Shown here piece by piece: positions 7,500 through 16,069 of a stretch of DNA of 37,932 bases. Under the pieces are notes generated by a model. The model made no database searches. It was not told the origin of the DNA and saw only the letters and a program-made list of their open reading frames with translations. Source of the stretch: an uncultured Clostridia bacterium (lineage in GTDB: Bacteria > Bacillota > Clostridia > Oscillospirales > Acutalibacteraceae); NCBI GenBank assembly GCA_944376655.1, contig CALWDJ010000021.1, positions 1 through 37,932 of the forward strand, written 5' to 3'. Each line of letters opens with the position of its first letter. The first letter of the stretch is position 1. A program made the translations under genes and the position numbers.

Positions 7500-7600
7500 G
7501 AAAAATGTATACAAAAATTCAAAAAAACAATTTTTGCTTTCGTCATCTAAAATGGCAGAATTTTGAGGTTGTGACAATGATTTCAAAACGCTCTGCGTTC

Positions 7601-7629
7601 TTGACGAAAATGTTTAAGGGTTGTATAAT
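7601..7629 (+). promoter_or_regulatory. Promoter of the flavoenzyme-aconitase X operon
   Basis: -35 TTGACG (7601-7606), a 17-nt spacer and -10 TATAAT (7624-7629). The resulting leader of about 60 nt has a 5-bp GC stem (7637-7641 with 7654-7658) before the ribosome binding site. It diverges from the gltB operon promoter 100 bp away. Confidence 0.85.
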
Positions 7630-7695
7630 TGAATTACGGCGGCAAAGAGAATGCGCCGCGTATTATTAAATAACTATCAAGGAAGAGGGGATACT

Positions 7696-9750
7696 GTGAA
7701 CAGTGTTTATGAGCCGTTGTTTACTCCGTGGAAAATAGGAAATGTGGAAATCAAAAACCGCATTGTTATGACCTCCATGGGAGGCACCTCCATTTTCGGG
7801 TGGATGGAGCCTAATCATTTTGACGAGGAAGCCGCTAAATTTCTGCTTGAAAGGGCAAAAAACAATGTCGGACTTATCCTGCCCGGAATAGCGCCCATAC
7901 GCGATATGCTGATGGGCAAATGGCTTTATCAGGGAACTGCAAAGTTTGATAAGCTAAAGGATTTTATGGACGAGTTCCACAAGACCGGATGTAAAATGTT
8001 TATCCAGCTGACTGCGGGCTTCGGCAGGTCGCTCGCCGTGACCGATATTCTTGTAAAGGCGCTTCATAACAAGGCGCTCGGCGCCGTGATGAAGCCGGTG
8101 CTCAACGCCGATTACCTGACCGCCAGCGCCAGCGCTACGCCTAACCGCTGGGACGAAAGCTGTATTTCCCGTCCCCTTACGGTTAAGGAAATAAAACAGA
8201 TGGTGGACGCCTTCGCCAAAACGGCAAAGCTGTGCATGGACGCGGGGGTTGACGGCATTGAGGTCCATGCGGTACATGAGGGCTATCTGCTCGACCAATT
8301 TACAATGAAATACACAAATATGCGTACCGACGAGTACGGCGGCTCTTTTGAGAACCGCTACCGTTTCCCGGTAGAGATAGTAAAAGCGATAAAAGCCGCC
8401 TGTGGGAAGGATTTTCCGGTAACTCTCAGATACTCGGTCGTTTCAAAGACAAAAGGATTCGGCAAGGGAGCGCTTCCGGGCGAGGAATACACCGAGGTCG
8501 GCAGAGACATGGAGGAAAGCGAGCGCGCGGCAAAGTATCTGCAGGACGCCGGATACGATATGCTCAACTGCGACAACGGTACATATGACGCGTGGTACTG
8601 GGCGCATCCGGCGCCCTATATGCCGGAAAACTGCAATTTAGCCGAGGTCGCGCATATAAAGAAGTTTGTTGATATACCGGTTGTCTGCGCCGGAAGAATG
8701 GACGCTAAGACCGCGGCAAAGGCGATAGAATCGGGAGAAATAGACGCCATGGGCGTGGCGCGCCAGTTCCTCTGCGATCCTGAATGGATAACCAAGATGA
8801 TAGATGACAGGGAGGACGATATACGCCCCTGCATCTGCTGTCATAACGCTTGCTTTAATATGGCGCATTACAAGGGCGTGCCGAACGACCAGTCGCTCTC
8901 GGACAATGCCGGAATGTCACGCTGCGCGCTTAACCCCGAAACCATGCAGTCAAAGAAATATAAAATCGTTCCGGCAAAGCGTAAAAAGAACGTAGCTGTT
9001 ATAGGCGGCGGCATAGGCGGTATGGAGGCGGCGCGGGTGCTCAAGCTGCGCGGTCATAATGTCACCCTTTACGAAAAGAGCGGGGAACTCGGCGGCGTAT
9101 TCATAGCCGCGGCGGCGCCCTCCTTCAAGGAAAAGGACAAAGAGCTTATAAAATGGTATAAAAAGCAGATGAAGGACCTTGAAATAGATATACGTCTTAA
9201 TACCGAGGTAAAGGATTTTTCATCGCTTAACGTCGACGAAATCATTATAGCCACCGGCAGCAAGCCGAGAAAGCTCAGTGTGCCCGGAGCCGAAAAAGCG
9301 ATCGAGGCGTGCGATTATCTGCTTGATAAAACCGATGTGGGAGACAGGGTCATAGTAATAGGCGGCGGACTTACCGGCTGCGAAATAGCGCTTGACCTTT
9401 ACAATAAGGGCAAAACTCCGGTGATAGTTGAAATGAAAAACGACCTTATAGCGGCTAAAGGGGTATGTCTTGCCAATTCCTCGTACCTGCGTGATTTCTT
9501 TGAGCTTCATAAGGTTGAGGTGTATCTCGAGACCTCGGTCAGAGAGATAACCGATACCGGAATAAAGGCGGAGGATAAGAACGGAAAGGTCTTTGACATC
9601 AAGGGCGACAGCGTTATTCTGTCGGTCGGGTATATTCCGGCTCCTGCGGCGAAGAAATCGGGCAGGACGCATCTTGTGGGCGACTGCGAGACGGTCGGAA
9701 ACCTGCGCACGGTAATCTGGCGCGCGTGGGACGTAGCGATGAAGATTTAG
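7696..9750 (+). CDS. Old Yellow Enzyme-type Fe-S flavoenzyme (2-enoate reductase family)
   Basis: I start at GTG 7696, just after GGAAGAGGGG, giving 684 aa; an upstream ATG at 7651 has no ribosome binding site. Residues 1-370 are an FMN TIM barrel (EPLFTPWKIGN start, HAVHEGYLLDQF active-site region, ENRYRFPVEIV). An Fe-S segment has Cys379, Cys382, Cys386 and Cys410. From about 430 to the end there are FAD and NAD(P) binding folds (IGGGIGG near 436-442, IGGGLTGCE near 555). This is the architecture of 2-enoate reductase, 2,4-dienoyl-CoA reductase and BaiCD-like bile-acid enzymes, which reduce C=C bonds or oxidise the reverse. The fourth cluster Cys is farther away than usual. It is followed 12 nt later by aconitase X subunits, suggesting a common substrate. 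Confidence 0.88.
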   Translation: MNSVYEPLFTPWKIGNVEIKNRIVMTSMGGTSIFGWMEPNHFDEEAAKFLLERAKNNVGLILPGIAPIRDMLMGKWLYQGTAKFDKLKDFMDEFHKTGCKMFIQLTAGFGRSLAVTDILVKALHNKALGAVMKPVLNADYLTASASATPNRWDESCISRPLTVKEIKQMVDAFAKTAKLCMDAGVDGIEVHAVHEGYLLDQFTMKYTNMRTDEYGGSFENRYRFPVEIVKAIKAACGKDFPVTLRYSVVSKTKGFGKGALPGEEYTEVGRDMEESERAAKYLQDAGYDMLNCDNGTYDAWYWAHPAPYMPENCNLAEVAHIKKFVDIPVVCAGRMDAKTAAKAIESGEIDAMGVARQFLCDPEWITKMIDDREDDIRPCICCHNACFNMAHYKGVPNDQSLSDNAGMSRCALNPETMQSKKYKIVPAKRKKNVAVIGGGIGGMEAARVLKLRGHNVTLYEKSGELGGVFIAAAAPSFKEKDKELIKWYKKQMKDLEIDIRLNTEVKDFSSLNVDEIIIATGSKPRKLSVPGAEKAIEACDYLLDKTDVGDRVIVIGGGLTGCEIALDLYNKGKTPVIVEMKNDLIAAKGVCLANSSYLRDFFELHKVEVYLETSVREITDTGIKAEDKNGKVFDIKGDSVILSVGYIPAPAAKKSGRTHLVGDCETVGNLRTVIWRAWDVAMKI

Positions 9751-9762
9751 AGGTGAGAACAA

Positions 9763-11040
9763 ATGGAACTTACAAAGGAACAGCAGCAGATACTTGACGG
9801 TGAAAAGGGCGACACATTGGCTAAAATAATGAAGACGCTTGTTATGTACGGCGAGACCTTCGGAGCCGAGAAAATGGTGCCGGTCACAAGCAAAATGGGA
9901 CATCTTGTCACCAGCTTCGGACTCGGCGTTATGAAGCCGGTGTATGAGCTTATGGATAAGCTGATAGCCGACGGGGCGGTTTCCTCGCAGAAATTCTCGG
10001 TAGACCCGAGACCGCTTGATAAAAACGTGCCGTCAGACCCGATAAAAAATCTTGTTTTCAAGAAATTTATGTATAGCGCGCAGGAGTCATATGACAAACA
10101 GCTTGAAAAGCTCGGACTGCTCAACAAAAACGCCTACACCTGCACCTGCTATCTTGACGAGATAGGCAACACCCCTGAAAAAGGCGAGGTTTTAAGCTGG
10201 GCGGAGTCGAGCGCGGTGGTTTACGCAAATTCGGTGCTGGGCGCACGCTGCAACCGCAATTCCGGAATAATAGAGCTTTTCGGCTCGATTGTCGGGTATG
10301 TGCCGTATTTCGGTCTGCTTACCGACGAGGGCAGAAAGGCTACGTGGGTAGTAGAGGTAAAAACCTCGAAAACGCCTGAGGCGCAGGTGCTCGGCAGCGC
10401 CATAGGTATGAAGGTTATGGAGGACGTCCCATATGTTAAGGGACTTTCCGAAATGATAGGAACCGAGCTTAACGACGAAAACCGGGCTTATTTAAAGGAT
10501 TTCGGCGCCGCCACCGCCTCAAACGGAGCGGTTGGGCTTTACCATATAGCGGGGCTTACCCCCGAGGCGAAGGAGCAGGGAGAGTCGCTCATAGCCGAAA
10601 ACGCCAAAACCTATGTAATCGACGACGCCGAGCTTGAAAGGGTAAAGAACGGCTATCCGGTCATGTGGAAGGATAAAAATGCCGTGCCGAAGCTCTGCTT
10701 TATAGGCTGTCCGCATCTGACTCTGGCACAGCTTAAGGAATGGACCGAGAAAATAAGCGCCGGACTTGCGGCTAAAGGTCTTAAAAAGGTGAAAGTGCCG
10801 ACGGTGCTTACCGCCGCGCCCGATGTTGCCGAGGAATTTTCAAAACTGCCTGACGCCGCGCGTCTTAAAGCTACGGGGGCGGTACTGAGCTACATATGTC
10901 CGCTTATGTATATGAATAACCCGCTCGCCGGAAAAATGCCGGTCATAACAAACTCAAACAAGCTGCGTACATACACAACGGCGAGGTACTACACTTCAGA
11001 CGAAATACTCAGAATAATCACGGGAGGTGCGGCGAAATGA
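9763..11040 (+). CDS. Aconitase X catalytic (large) subunit
   Basis: This 425-aa protein has the DUF521/aconitase X pattern. It shows an N-terminal KEQQQILDGEKG helix, YTCTCYLDEIGNTP, NSVLGARCNRNSG, a central GAAxASNGAVGLYH segment, FIGCPHLTL, and a C-terminal CPLMYMNNP. Characterised aconitase X enzymes are cis-3-hydroxy-L-proline dehydratases in bacteria and mevalonate 5-phosphate dehydratases in archaea; both use an Fe-S cluster. The substrate cannot be read from sequence. GAGGTGA lies 6 nt before the ATG. The gene ends inside the start of the small-subunit gene (ATGA overlap). Confidence 0.88.
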   Translation: MELTKEQQQILDGEKGDTLAKIMKTLVMYGETFGAEKMVPVTSKMGHLVTSFGLGVMKPVYELMDKLIADGAVSSQKFSVDPRPLDKNVPSDPIKNLVFKKFMYSAQESYDKQLEKLGLLNKNAYTCTCYLDEIGNTPEKGEVLSWAESSAVVYANSVLGARCNRNSGIIELFGSIVGYVPYFGLLTDEGRKATWVVEVKTSKTPEAQVLGSAIGMKVMEDVPYVKGLSEMIGTELNDENRAYLKDFGAATASNGAVGLYHIAGLTPEAKEQGESLIAENAKTYVIDDAELERVKNGYPVMWKDKNAVPKLCFIGCPHLTLAQLKEWTEKISAGLAAKGLKKVKVPTVLTAAPDVAEEFSKLPDAARLKATGAVLSYICPLMYMNNPLAGKMPVITNSNKLRTYTTARYYTSDEILRIITGGAAK

Positions 11041-11477
11041 AAACCTTTAAAGGACGGGCGGTAGTGCCCGGAACGGCGGAGGCTACGGCGCTTGTATCGC
11101 ACGGCGGCTTCAACACGCTCGCGTCATATCAAAAAAGCCTTATGTTCGGGGATAAAACCGGAAAATGCGGCGACCAGAACAATCCCGACCTGTTCGGAAA
11201 GCCTATGGCGGGAACGGCGCTCTGCCTGCCGCAGACAATAGGCTCGACCACCGGCGGAATGGTGCTTTACTGCGCCCACGCTATGGAGAGAAGCCCCGCC
11301 TGCCTGCTTTTCTCGAACCATATTGATTCGCTCGCGGCGGCGGGGGCGATACTCGCGGACGTCTGGACCGACCGCAGACTGCCTACTGTCGATTGTCTCG
11401 GAGAGGAATTTATCAAAACCGTAAAAACCGGCGACCGCATAAAGGTATATGAGGACGGAACAGTGGAAATACTCTGA
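11037..11477 (+). CDS. Aconitase X small swivel subunit (DUF126)
   Basis: This 146-aa protein is the aconitase X swivelling domain. It has an N-terminal FKGRAVVPGTAEATALVS segment and a mid-region LPQTIGSTTGGMVL in which a conserved Ser/Thr-rich loop forms part of the active site. Its start overlaps the stop of the large subunit (ATGA), so the two are translated together. Separate large and small subunits are common in bacteria; in some homologues they are fused. Confidence 0.88.
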   Translation: MKTFKGRAVVPGTAEATALVSHGGFNTLASYQKSLMFGDKTGKCGDQNNPDLFGKPMAGTALCLPQTIGSTTGGMVLYCAHAMERSPACLLFSNHIDSLAAAGAILADVWTDRRLPTVDCLGEEFIKTVKTGDRIKVYEDGTVEIL

Positions 11478-11495
11478 TAAACAGTATAAAAATAT

Positions 11496-11529
11496 AAGGG
11501 GCTCCGGAAAACAGGAGCCCCTTGTTTTT
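11496..11529 (+). terminator. Terminator of the aconitase X operon
   Basis: A 10-bp perfect stem (11496-11505 with 11514-11523) ends in TTGTTTTT. It separates the plus-strand operon from the convergent transporter gene. Confidence 0.9.
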
Positions 11530-11545
11530 GCTTGTGCCTGATTTT

Positions 11546-12463
11546 TTATGCGGCATACTGCGCAAGGGTTATTACAAGCGGCATCGTGATGACCGACAGC
11601 ACAGTGCTTAAGGATACCATATTTATGGATAGCGGAGTATCGCCGCCGTATTTTGTGGAAAACATTGTGGTGATAGCCGCGACCGGAGCGCTTACCGAAA
11701 TCACGATAGAGACAAGCAACGTACCCCGTACGCCTATTAAGAACAAAAAGCCCAGCACGGCGAGCGGATAGATTATCATACTTAAAAATACCGAAAAAAT
11801 GCACTTTAAATCCTTTAAGGCTTTGAACGGATTGTTCTGCGCCAGATGATAGCCTATTATGAGCATAGGCAGCGGCGTGTAAATCGCCGCCATATAATCT
11901 ATCGCCGAATACAGTATATTTGGCACCGGAACCGAAAAAACGAATATTATTATTCCGATGATAAGACCGACTATTCCGGGGTTTATAAAGAGCTTTTTTG
12001 GCTTTATATACTTCCTGTCCCCGCTTATCAGAAATACGCCGTAGCTCCATACCACAAGATTGAAGACTATAACGTATGCAGAGCCGTAAAGCGTGCCGTC
12101 CTCCCCTAAAAGCGACTGCTGGAGCGGCAGCGACATAAAGCCGCAGTTGGCGAATATCGAGCCGAACCGCAGCACCCTTTCGCGCTCGCGGTCTTTTGAG
12201 TGAAGAAAAATATGGCTGAGCACAATGAGCAGCACCTGAACCAGAAGCACAAGGCCGAACGCTTTGAGCAGAGAAGACATTATCCGGGGGTCATATTCCC
12301 TGATGAGGGATTTGATAATTACGCAGGGCGTTACTATTATAAGCGCTATATCAGTGCAGCAGAGCGCCCCCTCCGCCGAGAGAATACCGGTTTTCGCCGC
12401 TATGTATCCGGCGGCTATCATAAGCACAAGTATGGCAACCTGCGAGAATACGGAAAAGAACAT
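11546..12463 (-). CDS. AEC-family (auxin efflux carrier-like) permease
   Basis: This 305-aa membrane protein has about ten hydrophobic segments, beginning with a FSQVAILVLMIAAGYIAAKTG helix (given in part). The AEC pattern includes a central FANCGFMSLPL and a terminal set of helices with APVAAITTMFSTKYGGD. Family members export or exchange organic anions such as malate, malonate or related acids. The ATG at 12463 follows directly after the galT stop codon with no spacer, so it depends on the galT message. It also faces the flavoenzyme-aconitase X operon, but no evidence ties it to that substrate. The substrate is unknown. Confidence 0.82.
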   Translation of the reverse strand: MFFSVFSQVAILVLMIAAGYIAAKTGILSAEGALCCTDIALIIVTPCVIIKSLIREYDPRIMSSLLKAFGLVLLVQVLLIVLSHIFLHSKDRERERVLRFGSIFANCGFMSLPLQQSLLGEDGTLYGSAYVIVFNLVVWSYGVFLISGDRKYIKPKKLFINPGIVGLIIGIIIFVFSVPVPNILYSAIDYMAAIYTPLPMLIIGYHLAQNNPFKALKDLKCIFSVFLSMIIYPLAVLGFLFLIGVRGTLLVSIVISVSAPVAAITTMFSTKYGGDTPLSINMVSLSTVLSVITMPLVITLAQYAA

Positions 12464-13954
12464 TTATTTTACACTCTCCGCGAATCTGATAAACGCCGCG
12501 GTGCCCTCGGGGGTTCTCTTGTATACTCCGGCGTGCTCAAGCACCTTTGCGAAGACATGACCGATTTCGTCGCGGATTATTCCGTTTATGTTTCCGCTGT
12601 TTATTTCGGGGTGACGTTTCTTAATATCCTCCGCCCATTCGGCGTGCTTCGCGAGCTGCTCGTCTGAGGATATATCCCTGTTCTCAAGCATTGCCTGCTC
12701 AAGCGCCGCCATTTCGCCCTTGAGCCTTGAAGGCAGCACGGCAAGCCCCATAACCTCTATAAGACCGATGTTTTCTTTCTTTATATGGTGAAGCTCGGCG
12801 TGCGGATGGTAAACGCCGAGAGGGTGCTCCTTTGTGGTTATATTGTTGCGCAGCACAAGGTCAAGCTCATAAAGCCCGTCTTTCTTTCGCGCTATCGGGG
12901 TTATAGTGTTGTGCGGCTCGCCGTCGGTTTCGGCGAAGATAAAGGCGGACTCGTCGGTATAGCCGCGCCATGCTTTAAGGATTTTGTCGGCAAGCTCGGT
13001 GAGCCTTTCAGGGTCTTCCGAAGATGTCCTTATAACCGACATCGGCCATTTGACTATACCTGCCTTTACGTCCTCAAAACCGTCAAAAACAAGCGGACGC
13101 TCAACGGGTGCCTTTGCCATGGCAAAGGTATAGTTTCCGCCCTGAAAATGGTCGTGGCTTAAAATAGAGCCGCCTACAATCGGCAGGTCGGCGTTTGAGC
13201 CCACGAAATAATGCGGGAACTGCCTTACAAAATCAAGCAGTTTTTTGAATGTGTCGCGGTTTATCGCCATCGGGGTGTGGAGCGAGTTGAAAACTATGCA
13301 GTGCTCATTATAATAAACATACGGCGAATACTGGAAGCACCAGTCTCTGCCGTTTATTCTGACCGGTATAACGCGGTGGTTCTGGCGGGCTGGGAAATTC
13401 ACTCTTCCTGCGTAGCCCTCGCACTCACGGCAGAGCATACATTTAGGATATCCCGCCTGCGGCGCGTTTTTGGCGGCAGCGATAGCCTTCGGGTCCTTTT
13501 CGGGCTTTGAAAGGTTTATTGTTATATCAAGGTCGCCGTATTCGGTCGCGGTGACCCATTTTATATCCTTTTCGACACGGTAACGCCTTATATAGTCGCT
13601 GTCCTGGCTGAGCTTGTAGAAGTAGTCCGTGGCAGCTTTGGGCGATACGGAGTAAAGCTCGTTGAATTTATCCGTAACCTCGCTGGGTCTTGGCATAAGC
13701 GCGCCCATCAGCCTGGTGTCAAATAGGTCGCGGTAAACCACGCTGTCCTCGGTAAGGCCCTTGCTTACTGCAAAATCGAGCAGCTCAGCGAGCGTTTTCT
13801 CAAGGCAGACGTCAGAAAAATCCTCGGAACAGTCGTATTCGTCAAGCCCCAGTATCTCAAGCAGTCTGTTTGTGACGTATACCTCGTCCCTTTTTGTAAA
13901 AAGCTCCTTCTCCAGTCCGTAGCATACAAGCCTTCTTATACTTTTATCTATCAT
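12464..13954 (-). CDS. galT: Galactose-1-phosphate uridylyltransferase, class II
   Basis: This is the Firmicute-type GalT. It exchanges UMP between UDP-glucose and galactose-1-phosphate in the Leloir pathway. I prefer ATG 13954 (496 aa, starting MIDKSIRR), which has GGTGG five nt upstream; a GTG three codons earlier is possible. The nucleotidyl-transfer His motif is SHDHFQGG, around residue 288. A CMLCRECEGYAGR segment precedes NFPARQNHRVIP, and length agrees with class II enzymes of about 500 aa. galK and galE are not in this window. The AEC permease gene follows immediately. Confidence 0.93.
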   Translation of the reverse strand: MIDKSIRRLVCYGLEKELFTKRDEVYVTNRLLEILGLDEYDCSEDFSDVCLEKTLAELLDFAVSKGLTEDSVVYRDLFDTRLMGALMPRPSEVTDKFNELYSVSPKAATDYFYKLSQDSDYIRRYRVEKDIKWVTATEYGDLDITINLSKPEKDPKAIAAAKNAPQAGYPKCMLCRECEGYAGRVNFPARQNHRVIPVRINGRDWCFQYSPYVYYNEHCIVFNSLHTPMAINRDTFKKLLDFVRQFPHYFVGSNADLPIVGGSILSHDHFQGGNYTFAMAKAPVERPLVFDGFEDVKAGIVKWPMSVIRTSSEDPERLTELADKILKAWRGYTDESAFIFAETDGEPHNTITPIARKKDGLYELDLVLRNNITTKEHPLGVYHPHAELHHIKKENIGLIEVMGLAVLPSRLKGEMAALEQAMLENRDISSDEQLAKHAEWAEDIKKRHPEINSGNINGIIRDEIGHVFAKVLEHAGVYKRTPEGTAAFIRFAESVK

Positions 13955-13986
13955 AAGCTCCACCAGCCTTTTCTTAATATATTAAA

Positions 13987-14015
13987 ATTATACCTTTTTT
14001 AAGCCGTCCTGTCAA
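13987..14015 (-). promoter_or_regulatory. galT promoter
   Basis: On the minus strand, -35 TTGACA (14010-14015), a 17-nt spacer and -10 TATAAT (13987-13992). It would transcribe galT and the AEC permease. Confidence 0.88.
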
Positions 14016-14083
14016 TCACGGGAGGCGCTGAATACGGCGATAAAAAGAAATAATTTAAAGGTTATGCGGAAATATCAAAGCTG

Positions 14084-14112
14084 TTTACTTTTTTACTGAA
14101 TTGGTGTAAAAT
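14084..14112 (+). promoter_or_regulatory. Promoter of the HI0933-cmk-ispH/rpsA operon
   Basis: -35 TTTACT (14084-14089), a 17-nt spacer and -10 TAAAAT (14107-14112), about 30 nt before the first ATG. Confidence 0.7.
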
Positions 14113-14142
14113 AATAAATAATTATTTATCAGCGGTGAAAAG

Positions 14143-15375
14143 ATGAAAAAGACAGTTATAATAGGCGGCGGCGCGGCGGGACTTATGGCGGCCTGCGCCG
14201 CCGCGGAAAAATACGGCGGCAGAGCGGTCACCGTTATAGAGAAGAACCGGCGGCCGGGCAGAAAGCTGATGATAACCGGAAAAGGCAGGTGTAACGTCAC
14301 GAATAACTGCGACCGGGACACGCTTATTTCAAATGTTCCGGCAAACGGCAGGTTCCTTTTCTCGGCGTTTTCCGATTTCGGCACGGCAGACACAATGGAA
14401 TTTTTTGAAAAGCGGGGCGTTCCGCTTAAAACCGAGCGGGGAAACAGGGTTTTCCCGGTGTCGGACAAGGCGTCGGACATAGTGGACGCGCTTGTTAATA
14501 CGGTAATCAAAAGCGGCGTAAAAATACTGACTGCCGAGGCAGAGGAGATACTTACGGAAAATTTTTCCGTAACGGGAGTGAGAACGCGGTACGGCGAAAT
14601 TTTAGAGGCGGACAGCGTTATTCTCGCCACAGGCGGAATGTCCTATCCGGTCACGGGCTCAACGGGCGACGGCTATGAAATGGCGGGCAGGCTCGGACAC
14701 ACGGTTACTCCGCTTAAAGCGTCGCTTGTGCCGCTTAATGTAAAGCAGGGCTTTTGTTCGAGACTTTCGGGGCTTTCGCTTAAAAACGTCACCCTTACGG
14801 TTTACGAGAGCGGCAGGAAAAAGCCGGTTTTCTCGGAGCTCGGCGAAATGCTTTTTACCCATTTCGGTATATCGGGTCCGCTGGTGCTGAGCGCCTCTGC
14901 GCATATGCGGAAAATGGGAAGCTCGGAATATACCGCCTATATAGATTTAAAGCCGGCGCTTGATGAGCAGAAGCTGGACAGCAGGATACTGCGTGATTTT
15001 GAGGAGGAAAAAAACCGCGATTTTGCAAATTCTCTTGATAAACTGCTGCCTAAAAGCATAATTCCGGTAATAATATCACTGTCGGGCATAGCGCCCGATA
15101 CAAAAGTGAACCAGATAAGCAGGGAGCAGCGTGCGCGGCTCTGCGGGGTTTTAAAGGCGCTGCGGTTTGACATAACCGGCTTCAGACCGATAGAAGAGGC
15201 GATCATAACCGGCGGCGGGATATCTGTAAAGGAGATAAACCCCTCCACAATGGAATCAAAGCTGGTAAGCGGTCTGTTTTTCGCCGGCGAGATAATCGAT
15301 GCCGACGCGTATACGGGAGGCTTCAATCTTCAGATTGCTTTTTCGACAGGTCATCTTGCCGGAAAAAACGCGTAA
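14143..15375 (+). CDS. HI0933/YhiN-family FAD-dependent oxidoreductase
   Basis: This 410-aa flavoprotein has the FAD motif IIGGGAAGLMAA at its N terminus, the family hallmark GRKLMITGKGRCNVTN (near 43-58), and a C-terminal NPSTMESK segment with LFFAGEIIDADAYTGGFN. Length is normal. The family is sometimes called aminoacetone oxidase or BaiN-like, but its physiological reaction is not settled. In many Clostridia it sits, as here, upstream of cmk and ispH. The gene is preceded by GGTGAAAAG directly before the ATG. Confidence 0.88.
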   Translation: MKKTVIIGGGAAGLMAACAAAEKYGGRAVTVIEKNRRPGRKLMITGKGRCNVTNNCDRDTLISNVPANGRFLFSAFSDFGTADTMEFFEKRGVPLKTERGNRVFPVSDKASDIVDALVNTVIKSGVKILTAEAEEILTENFSVTGVRTRYGEILEADSVILATGGMSYPVTGSTGDGYEMAGRLGHTVTPLKASLVPLNVKQGFCSRLSGLSLKNVTLTVYESGRKKPVFSELGEMLFTHFGISGPLVLSASAHMRKMGSSEYTAYIDLKPALDEQKLDSRILRDFEEEKNRDFANSLDKLLPKSIIPVIISLSGIAPDTKVNQISREQRARLCGVLKALRFDITGFRPIEEAIITGGGISVKEINPSTMESKLVSGLFFAGEIIDADAYTGGFNLQIAFSTGHLAGKNA

Positions 15376-15397
15376 AGAATATGAAAGGAAAATTAAA

Positions 15398-16069
15398 ATG
15401 ATTTCAGTTGCGATAGACGGTCCGGCGGGTGCCGGAAAAAGCTCGATTTCCCGCATTGCGGCGAAAAAGCTCGGATTTATTTATGTTGATACCGGAGCGC
15501 TTTACAGAGCGGTGGGGCTGAAATTCGCCCTTTCGGGAGCGGATACCTCGCTTGACTGCGATATTGACGGTATTTTAAGCGAAACCGCCGTAGATATAAG
15601 GTTTGTAAACGGCGAGCAGCGGGTATTTCTCGACGGGGAGGACGTTTCAGATAAAATAAGAACGCCGAAGGCTTCGATGATGGCGTCGGCGGTTTCGGCG
15701 CGTCCGCAGGTAAGGGCGTTTCTGCTTGAAATGCAGCGTAAGCTCGCAAGGGAAAACAATGTGATTATGGACGGGCGCGATATCGGCACGGTAGTACTGC
15801 CTGACGCGGATGTAAAAATCTATCTTACCGCGTCGGCGGAGATAAGGGCGGAGCGGAGACTTAAGGAGCTGCTTGAAAAGGGTCAGCAGGTGACGTATGA
15901 TGAGGTTTACCGCGATATGGTAAAGCGCGACTACGACGATATGCACCGTGAGATAGCGCCGCTTAAAAAGGCGGAGGACGCCGTCACGGCGGACACAAGC
16001 GCGCTTGACTTTGATAAGTCGGTAGAGCTGATTCTTGAAATCGTGAAAAGGGAGACTGAAAAACAGTGA
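15398..16069 (+). CDS. cmk: Cytidylate kinase
   Basis: It phosphorylates CMP and dCMP to the diphosphates. I use ATG 15398 (223 aa) because AAAGGA precedes it and the P-loop follows at once (AIDGPAGAGKSS, residues about 5-16); the longer frame would run back into the previous gene. Other family segments are YVDTGALYRAVG and the DGRDIGTVVLPDADVKIYL substrate-binding region. It overlaps the next gene by 4 nt (GTGA). The cmk-ispH-rpsA order is typical of Clostridia, though the plsC gene often found between them is absent. Confidence 0.95.
   Translation: MISVAIDGPAGAGKSSISRIAAKKLGFIYVDTGALYRAVGLKFALSGADTSLDCDIDGILSETAVDIRFVNGEQRVFLDGEDVSDKIRTPKASMMASAVSARPQVRAFLLEMQRKLARENNVIMDGRDIGTVVLPDADVKIYLTASAEIRAERRLKELLEKGQQVTYDEVYRDMVKRDYDDMHREIAPLKKAEDAVTADTSALDFDKSVELILEIVKRETEKQ

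Noticed and set aside
7569-7577. TTGTGACAA palindrome upstream of the flavoenzyme promoter as a Rex site
   Set aside because: It is only 9 bp with a 1-nt centre. The Rex consensus needs an 18-bp palindrome with a 4-bp centre.
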